Source of the DNA: an uncultured Clostridia bacterium
GTDB lineage: Bacteria; Bacillota; Clostridia; Oscillospirales; Acutalibacteraceae
Assembly: GCA_947174455.1 (NCBI GenBank)
Contig: CAMWIZ010000016.1
Span: 1-10,704 of the forward strand
Length of the DNA: 10,704 nt
Direction: 5' to 3'
Shown: one piece after another, positions 6,271 to 10,704 of the stretch
How positions within the stretch are numbered: position 1 is the stretch's first letter
How the letters are laid out: each line of letters begins with the position of its first letter
Notes under the pieces: model-generated
Database searches by the model: none
The model's input: the letters and a program-made list of their open reading frames with translations, nothing else
What the model was told of the DNA's origin: nothing
Program-made: the position numbers and the translations under genes

Positions 6271-7340
6271 CAGCTTTGTACCTCCGCCAAAATTTTTTCC
6301 GTTTCCTCAAAAAGTCTGTCCATCTGCTCTTTTGTGCCTACTGTTATTCTAACATAATCCTTAATTAACGGATTGTCAAAGTGACGTATAAGCACACCGT
6401 TTGACTTTAACTTGAGGTAATAGTCCCTGCCGCTGATTTTATCGGACTTAGCAAAAATAAAGTTCGCTTTTGAGTTTGTACAGGAGAATCCAAGTTCGGC
6501 AAGCCTTTTTACGGAATATTCCCTTGTCTTTATAATTTCACAGCAATTTGCCATGTAGTAATCATTCGAGTCAATCGCCGCTTCACCTGCTGCTAACGTC
6601 AGTCTGTTAATGTTGTACGGATTGGTGGAGTATTTTATTCTGTTCAAATCACTTATAAGCTCCTTTGAGCCAATCGCAAAGCCAAGCCTTGCACCCGCCA
6701 TAGAACGTGATTTAGAGTAGGTTTGAACCACCAAAAGATTGCCGTACTTCTTGGTAAGCTCCACACAGGACTCTCCGCCAAAATCGACATACGCCTCGTC
6801 TATTATAACTACATTGTTTGGGTTTGAGCGTACTATATCCTCAATTTCAGAAAGCGAAAGAGTCAGTCCAGTAGGTGCATTTGGATTTGCTATTATAACC
6901 GTTTTGTTTACGTTTTTATAGTCGTTGACATTTACGGTAAAGTCGCTGTTCAGCGGTGCCTGTGTGTAGTCCACACCGTATAAATCACCGTACACCTTAT
7001 AAAATCCATAGGAAATGTTCGGGAACACCGCACCCGTTTCCTCGGAGCAAAAAGCCATAAACGAAAACGACAAAATCTCGTCAGAGCCGTTGGAAACAAA
7101 CACGTTATCAATTTCCACCCCATATAGCCCTGCAAGCTTATTTCTCAGATTAACACAGTCGGGGTCCGGATAAAGGTTAAGCATGGAAACCTCTGCACTT
7201 GAAACTCTGTCAAGAACGGTTTGTGACGGCGGATACGGCGACTCGTTTGTATTAAGCTTTACATACTGCATATTCTTCGGCTGTTCACCGGGAACATAAG
7301 CTTCAAGCGTCTGATACTTATCAATTAAAAATTTACTCAT
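6270..7340 (-). CDS. hisC: Histidinol-phosphate aminotransferase
   Basis: HisC moves an amino group from glutamate to imidazole acetol phosphate, giving histidinol phosphate (step 7). It is a class II PLP aminotransferase (fold type I) of 356 residues, the usual size. Motifs: LNTNESPYPP (29-38), SNGSDEIL (83-90), ANPNAPTG (151-158), IIDEAYVDF (179-187) and the cofactor lysine K210 in QTYSKSRSMAGARLGF, with R218 as a phosphate or carboxylate ligand. The ATG at 7340 has a modest AGGAC ribosome site and lies 21 bases after hisD. It overlaps hisB by one base. HisC enzymes can also accept aromatic keto acids, but the context supports histidine. Confidence 0.96.
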   Translation of the reverse strand: MSKFLIDKYQTLEAYVPGEQPKNMQYVKLNTNESPYPPSQTVLDRVSSAEVSMLNLYPDPDCVNLRNKLAGLYGVEIDNVFVSNGSDEILSFSFMAFCSEETGAVFPNISYGFYKVYGDLYGVDYTQAPLNSDFTVNVNDYKNVNKTVIIANPNAPTGLTLSLSEIEDIVRSNPNNVVIIDEAYVDFGGESCVELTKKYGNLLVVQTYSKSRSMAGARLGFAIGSKELISDLNRIKYSTNPYNINRLTLAAGEAAIDSNDYYMANCCEIIKTREYSVKRLAELGFSCTNSKANFIFAKSDKISGRDYYLKLKSNGVLIRHFDNPLIKDYVRITVGTKEQMDRLFEETEKILAEVQS

Positions 7341-7361
7341 ACATTTCGTCCTATCACTACA

Positions 7362-8645
7362 TTATTTCTTTATATCTCTTGTTCTAACAACAGCAGAACG
7401 GGCATGAGCGGAAAGTCCCTCTTTCTCTGCAAAGTAAGCAATATCCTCGCTCACCTTTGCCAATGCGTCGAGGGTGTAATATGTAAAGGCTGTTTTCTTC
7501 ACAAAATCGTCAACGGACAAAGGACTGGAAAATCTTGCCGTACCGCTTGTAGGAAGTGTGTGATTAGGACCTGCAAAATAGTCGCCGAGTGCTTCCGGAC
7601 AGTTTTTACCGAGAAATACCGAGCCTGCGTTTTTGACCTTATCCAAATAATCAAAGGGGTTGTCAACACAAATTTCCAAATGCTCGGGTGCAATAAGATT
7701 GGAAATCTCAACCGCCTTATCTATTGATTCTGTAATGATAATCTTTCCGTTATTGTCAATGGAGGTACGGGCAATTTCCTCTCTTGGCAAAACCGCAAGC
7801 TGAACCTCCAGTTCTTTGCTTACTGCATCTGCAAGCTCTCTGCTGTCTGTTACCAAAACAGCACTTGCAAGCTTGTCATGCTCTGCCTGTGAAAGCAAGT
7901 CAGCGGCAACATACTTAGGATTGCAAGTTCCGTCCGCAATAATCAAAATCTCGCTCGGTCCCGCAATCATGTCGATATCTACCAAGCCGTAAATCTGCTT
8001 CTTTGCTTCCGCAACAAAAGCATTACCGGGGCCTACTATTTTATCAACAGGCGGTATGCTCTCTGTACCGTAAGCAAGAGCCGCAATCGCCTGGGAACCG
8101 CCGACCTTGAAAACTCTTCCCACACCTGCAATTTTGGCTGCGGCAAGAATAACTGGGTTAACGCTTCCGTCAGCCGACGGCGGAGTAGTCATTATAATTT
8201 CCTCAACACCTGCAATTTTGGCAGGGATACAATTCATTAAAACGGAGGACGGATATGCAGCCGTACCACCCGGAACATACAGTCCCACACGCTGAAGCGG
8301 AAGAACCTTCTGACCCAAAACTATGCCGTCATTCTCGCTTATAACAAAGCTGTTTCTGACTTGGTGCTTGTGAAAATTATAGATATTTTCCTTTGCTTTT
8401 TCAATAACTTCAATAAACTTTTTGTCAACCTTTGCGAATGCTTCATCAATTTCAGCCTGAGTTACCTCTATTGAATCAAGCTCGGCTTTGTCGAACTTTT
8501 TTGTATACTCCTTCAGTGCGGCATCACCGTTACTGCGAACATTTGCTATAACCTGTGCAACAACATCCTCCACACCTGTTGACTTCTGCTCTCTTTTAAG
8601 TATCTCAGAGATAGAAATATTTTCCGTATTAAAAATTTTAATCAT
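7362..8645 (-). CDS. hisD: Histidinol dehydrogenase
   Basis: HisD oxidises L-histidinol to L-histidine in two NAD-dependent steps (9 and 10) using zinc. The 427-residue protein has family length and signatures: VGLYVPGGTAAYPSSVLM (120-137), GPGNAFVAEAKKQ, IAGPSE (227-232), the zinc ligands Q253 and H256 in SQAEHDKLASA, the catalytic pair E321-H322 in IAPEHLE, zinc ligand D354, H362 in GPNHTLPTSGTARF and the last zinc ligand H414 in LSAHARSAV. The ATG at 8645 is preceded by AGAGG at eight bases. The 56-base spacer from hisG contains a second copy of the same AAAAGAGGTT motif 30 bases further upstream. Confidence 0.97.
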   Translation of the reverse strand: MIKIFNTENISISEILKREQKSTGVEDVVAQVIANVRSNGDAALKEYTKKFDKAELDSIEVTQAEIDEAFAKVDKKFIEVIEKAKENIYNFHKHQVRNSFVISENDGIVLGQKVLPLQRVGLYVPGGTAAYPSSVLMNCIPAKIAGVEEIIMTTPPSADGSVNPVILAAAKIAGVGRVFKVGGSQAIAALAYGTESIPPVDKIVGPGNAFVAEAKKQIYGLVDIDMIAGPSEILIIADGTCNPKYVAADLLSQAEHDKLASAVLVTDSRELADAVSKELEVQLAVLPREEIARTSIDNNGKIIITESIDKAVEISNLIAPEHLEICVDNPFDYLDKVKNAGSVFLGKNCPEALGDYFAGPNHTLPTSGTARFSSPLSVDDFVKKTAFTYYTLDALAKVSEDIAYFAEKEGLSAHARSAVVRTRDIKK

Positions 8646-8701
8646 TGTTAAAACCTCTTTTTTATCTAAAGACCCTTTTTTAACCTCTTTTAAACAGGCA
8701 A

Positions 8702-9337
8702 TTATCTGTTCAGGCAGTATTCCTTAATTTTCGCCGCAAGGGTTGTAATTTCCTCATTCTTAAATTTATAGCTTACCTTATTTGAAATGAGCCTTGCACT
8801 TATCGGAACTATATCTTCAATAGGCTCAAGGTTATTTTCCCTAAGCGTTGTGCCTGTTTCAACTATATCTACAATTACGTCCGACATTCTTAGAATGGGG
8901 GCAATTTCTATTGAGCCGTTAAGCTTGATAATATCAATATCTCTGCCCTTGCCTCCGTAATAATCCCTTGCTATGTTCGGGAACTTTGTAGCCACACGCA
9001 GGGTTCTCTCGGTATTGTCATGAAAATTCTTGCAGGCGGCAACTGCCATGCGGCACTTGCCTATATCCAAATCGTACAATTCGTACACATCGGGTGCATA
9101 CTCAAGCAAAATATCCTTGCCTGCCACACCAATGTCGGCAGCACCTCTTTCAACATAAATGGAAACGTCACTCGGCTTAACCCAAAAGTAACGAACTCCT
9201 GCTTCTTCGTTTTCAAAAATAAGCTTTCTGTTTGTTTCATGTATCGACGGGCAGTCATAACCTACTGTTTCAAAAATATTCAGAACCTTTTCTCCAAGTC
9301 TACCCTTGGGAAGTGCAACATTTATCATTTGCTTCAT
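8702..9337 (-). CDS. hisG: ATP phosphoribosyltransferase catalytic subunit, short form
   Basis: HisG joins ATP and PRPP to give phosphoribosyl-ATP, the first committed and usually feedback-controlled step. Starting at the ATG at 9337 the protein has 211 residues, the size of the short form that lacks the C-terminal regulatory domain and works with HisZ; hisZ lies just upstream. Motifs include VALPKGRLGEK (8-17), ADIGVAGKDILLE (68-80), GSIEIAPILRMSD (141-153) and the PRPP-binding VDIVETGTTLRENNL (156-170). The frame stays open 11 codons further upstream to 9370, overlapping the hisZ end. The start at 9337 is preferred because GGGAGGGG sits seven bases before it and homologues begin at this point. 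Confidence 0.95.
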   Translation of the reverse strand: MKQMINVALPKGRLGEKVLNIFETVGYDCPSIHETNRKLIFENEEAGVRYFWVKPSDVSIYVERGAADIGVAGKDILLEYAPDVYELYDLDIGKCRMAVAACKNFHDNTERTLRVATKFPNIARDYYGGKGRDIDIIKLNGSIEIAPILRMSDVIVDIVETGTTLRENNLEPIEDIVPISARLISNKVSYKFKNEEITTLAAKIKEYCLNR

Positions 9338-9356
9338 AATAATACCCCTCCCGCAA

Positions 9357-10445
9357 TTAAAGACATACAAGCTGCCTGTACTTTACACAGCCGCTGTCGT
9401 TCTTTTGTGCTTTTACGCTCTTGCCGCTTTCGGTAAGCTCTTTAACCGTCTTTGCAAGCTTATCAAGCGGAGTACTGTCGTTGTAAAGAACCATTACGTC
9501 AACATCATACTCAATATCGCCAAGCATAAGCCTTGACAACAAGTCAAGGTAAACAGCAAAGCCAATAGCACCTAAACCCTTGCCAAGCTTATGTACAAGG
9601 TTATCGTATCTTCCGCCCGTTAAAACGGTACTCGGCACACCGTCGATAAAGCCCTGAAAAATCACACCGTTGTAGTAGTGCAGGTCATTAACTATAGAAA
9701 AGTCAAGGTTAACCTTGTCTGCACAGCCGTAAAGCTTTAAGAAGCTGTATATACTCTCAAGCTCCTTAACCGCTGCGTCCGTTTTATCATTAAGGCTGAT
9801 AGCCTTAATTTTTTCAACCGTTCTGTCAAACGGTCCGTATATCTCGGTGAGAACGGACAATGCCTTTGATATCCTTTCGTTTATGCCGAAGTCCGCACAA
9901 CACTTCTCTATTGCAAGAGTATTTTTCTCACTTATGCAGTCAACTATCTTCTGAACCATATCGCTGTCAAGGTTTGTACCGTCAAGCAATCCCGAAATAA
10001 AGCCCATATGGGAAATATCCAAAATATTTTTAGGGCTTATAGCTTCAAGGCTCTTTTTCGCAAGCATGATAACCTCGCTTACGGAATAGTCGTCAAGGTT
10101 GCCCAAGTACTCCAAGCCCACCTGCATAATTTCCTTGTACTGATGTGTACCCTTATCAACCCTGTACACATTTTCACTGTAGTAAACCTTTTCCGGCTCA
10201 GTCCATTTACCGCTTGAATTCTTTACTATAGAAAGAGTAACATCGGGCTTAAGTGCCATAAGCTTACCGTTTGTGTCGGTAAAAGTAATTACGTCACTGC
10301 TGAGCAAAAAATCCTTATTTTTTGCATACAAATCGTACTCTTCAAATTTACTCATTTTGAACTGCTTAAATCCGTACTGCTTATACAGCCTGCTAAGCTC
10401 CATTACAGCCATTTCCTCGTTAGAAAATCCAACAACACTGCTCAC
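9357..10445 (-). CDS. hisZ: ATP phosphoribosyltransferase regulatory subunit
   Basis: HisZ is a histidyl-tRNA synthetase paralogue that has lost aminoacylation; it complexes with short HisG and is needed for its activity and histidine feedback. In 362 residues one sees the synthetase-like core: YGFKQFKMSKFEEYDLY, a motif-2-like section with ALKPDVTLSIVK, YSENVYRVDKG and QVGLEYLG, and a motif-3-like LTGGRYDNL followed by GLGAIGFAVYLDLL. The tail (about 310-362) resembles a reduced anticodon-binding-like domain. It is slightly shorter than many HisZ (near 390). The start is GTG at 10445, with GGTGGG eight bases before it; an in-frame ATG 11 codons later lacks a good site. As the first gene of the operon it is preceded by the promoter and leader. 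Confidence 0.94.
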   Translation of the reverse strand: MSSVVGFSNEEMAVMELSRLYKQYGFKQFKMSKFEEYDLYAKNKDFLLSSDVITFTDTNGKLMALKPDVTLSIVKNSSGKWTEPEKVYYSENVYRVDKGTHQYKEIMQVGLEYLGNLDDYSVSEVIMLAKKSLEAISPKNILDISHMGFISGLLDGTNLDSDMVQKIVDCISEKNTLAIEKCCADFGINERISKALSVLTEIYGPFDRTVEKIKAISLNDKTDAAVKELESIYSFLKLYGCADKVNLDFSIVNDLHYYNGVIFQGFIDGVPSTVLTGGRYDNLVHKLGKGLGAIGFAVYLDLLSRLMLGDIEYDVDVMVLYNDSTPLDKLAKTVKELTESGKSVKAQKNDSGCVKYRQLVCL

Positions 10446-10471
10446 GTTTTATTCCCACCTTTTTAAGATAC

Positions 10472-10532
10472 AATTTGAGAAAGCGTATTTTATAAGCGTG
10501 GCAGAACCTAAACTGCCTTACCTCTCCAAATT
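10472..10532 (-). promoter_or_regulatory. Structured leader of the his operon mRNA
   Basis: The roughly 90-base leader between the main promoter and hisZ can fold. AATTTGGAGA (10532-10523) pairs with TCTCAAATT (10480-10472) with one bulged G. Inside, GGCAG and CTGCC make a hairpin at 10500-10517 with an 8-base loop. A repeat of ACGCTT (10499-10494 and 10486-10481, 13 bases apart) fills the rest and can form only a weak hairpin. I see no T-box, no leader peptide rich in His codons and no terminator in it. Whether it is a regulatory RNA is inference. Confidence 0.35.
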
Positions 10533-10540
10533 ACATAAGA

Positions 10541-10569
10541 ATTATAGCACACTTCATTGTGTTAGTCAA
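10541..10569 (-). promoter_or_regulatory. Main sigma-A promoter of the his operon (extended -10)
   Basis: On the minus strand TTGACT (10569-10564) and a consensus TATAAT (10546-10541) are separated by exactly 17 bases. A TG one base before the -10 makes an extended -10 element. Transcription should begin near 10534, about 90 bases before the GTG of hisZ. This is the best promoter in the window and the natural driver of all twelve downstream genes. Confidence 0.85.
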
Positions 10570-10582
10570 GTAAAGTGTTACT
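10569..10582. promoter_or_regulatory. Candidate operator beside the his promoter -35 box
   Basis: AGTAA and TTACT form a perfect 5-bp inverted repeat around a 4-base centre, ending on the first base of the -35 box. A longer repeat, ACACTT / AAGTGT, spans the -35 and spacer (about 10551-10579). Placement suits a repressor. Some Firmicutes use a TrpR-family histidine regulator (HisR), but I cannot confirm that this matches its site. Both repeats are short and could arise by chance in AT-rich DNA. Confidence 0.3.
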
Positions 10583-10665
10583 ACTCTATCACAACAAATT
10601 GCACCTTTTAGCCGATTTTTATGTATACAATTTTCCGTATATACTATAATTCCCTCTTTTTTAAC

Positions 10666-10694
10666 ATTTTAGCATAAATCAGCCAAATAATCAA
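10666..10694 (-). promoter_or_regulatory. Second, upstream sigma-A-like promoter
   Basis: TTGATT (10694-10689) and TAAAAT (10671-10666) are 17 bases apart on the minus strand, again with an extended -10 TGC. Transcription would start near 10659 and run through the main promoter into hisZ, giving a leader of about 210 bases. No gene is seen between, so it could be an extra his promoter. The two palindromes GTATAC (10623-10628) and GTATATAC (10637-10644) lie just downstream of it. Confidence 0.4.
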
Positions 10695-10704
10695 TGACTA
10701 ATAC

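Noticed and set aside
5992..6357. 121-codon plus-strand frame opposite hisB and hisC
   Set aside because: It is wholly antisense to two clearly conserved genes, with no ribosome site or family resemblance.
9020..9436. 138-codon plus-strand frame opposite hisG and hisZ
   Set aside because: It is a shadow of conserved minus-strand coding sequence, with many Cys, His and Asn residues and no domain.
10446..10540. T-box or His-codon attenuator in the hisZ leader
   Set aside because: The leader is only about 90 bases, lacks the conserved T-box core and a terminator/antiterminator pair, and has no short frame rich in CAT/CAC codons. The AGGTGGGA near hisZ is simply its ribosome site.
1..10704. CRISPR array, tRNA or rRNA genes, complete insertion sequence, toxin-antitoxin or defence genes
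   Set aside because: No regularly spaced repeats, no cloverleaf or rRNA signatures, no transposase or integrase coding sequence, and every sizeable gene is accounted for by the his and cotJ operons plus two passengers.

Overview
The window is a low-GC (about 40% by eye) stretch in which every recognisable gene lies on the minus strand. Two units are present: a complete histidine biosynthesis operon (hisZ down to hisK, 10445 to 909) and, downstream of it, the start of a cotJ spore-coat operon (633 to 59). A spore-coat operon, AGGAGG-type ribosome sites, a short HisG with a separate HisZ, a HisI-HisE fusion and a PHP-type histidinol phosphatase together point to an endospore-forming Firmicute, most likely class Clostridia. 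Species cannot be read from the sequence.

Reading in the direction of transcription (right to left): 10446-10704 is a regulatory region with a strong extended -10 sigma-A promoter, a small inverted repeat beside its -35 box, a second sigma-A-like promoter further upstream, and a short leader that can fold. Then come hisZ, hisG, hisD, hisC, hisB, hisH, hisA, hisF, a flavin-reductase-like gene, a GNAT acetyltransferase gene, hisIE and hisK. Gene junctions are tight (ATGA or TGATG overlaps, an abutting stop/start, or short spacers). An intrinsic terminator follows hisK at 797-835.

The his genes cover all ten pathway steps: HisZ/HisG (step 1), HisE and HisI domains (2, 3), HisA (4), HisH/HisF (5), HisB (6), HisC (7), HisK (8) and HisD (9, 10). 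The two passenger genes between hisF and hisIE have no known histidine role.

The cotJ operon has cotJA and cotJB intact, but cotJC keeps only about its first 31 codons. After a conserved Gly-Gly the reading frame enters unrelated sequence and stops within six codons. The first ~80 bases of the window are therefore probably the edge of an inserted element or a rearrangement. This is the most notable oddity here; an insertion that is excised during sporulation, as skin is from sigK, is one possibility to test. Otherwise this is an ordinary housekeeping region, and I found no convincing new multi-gene system.
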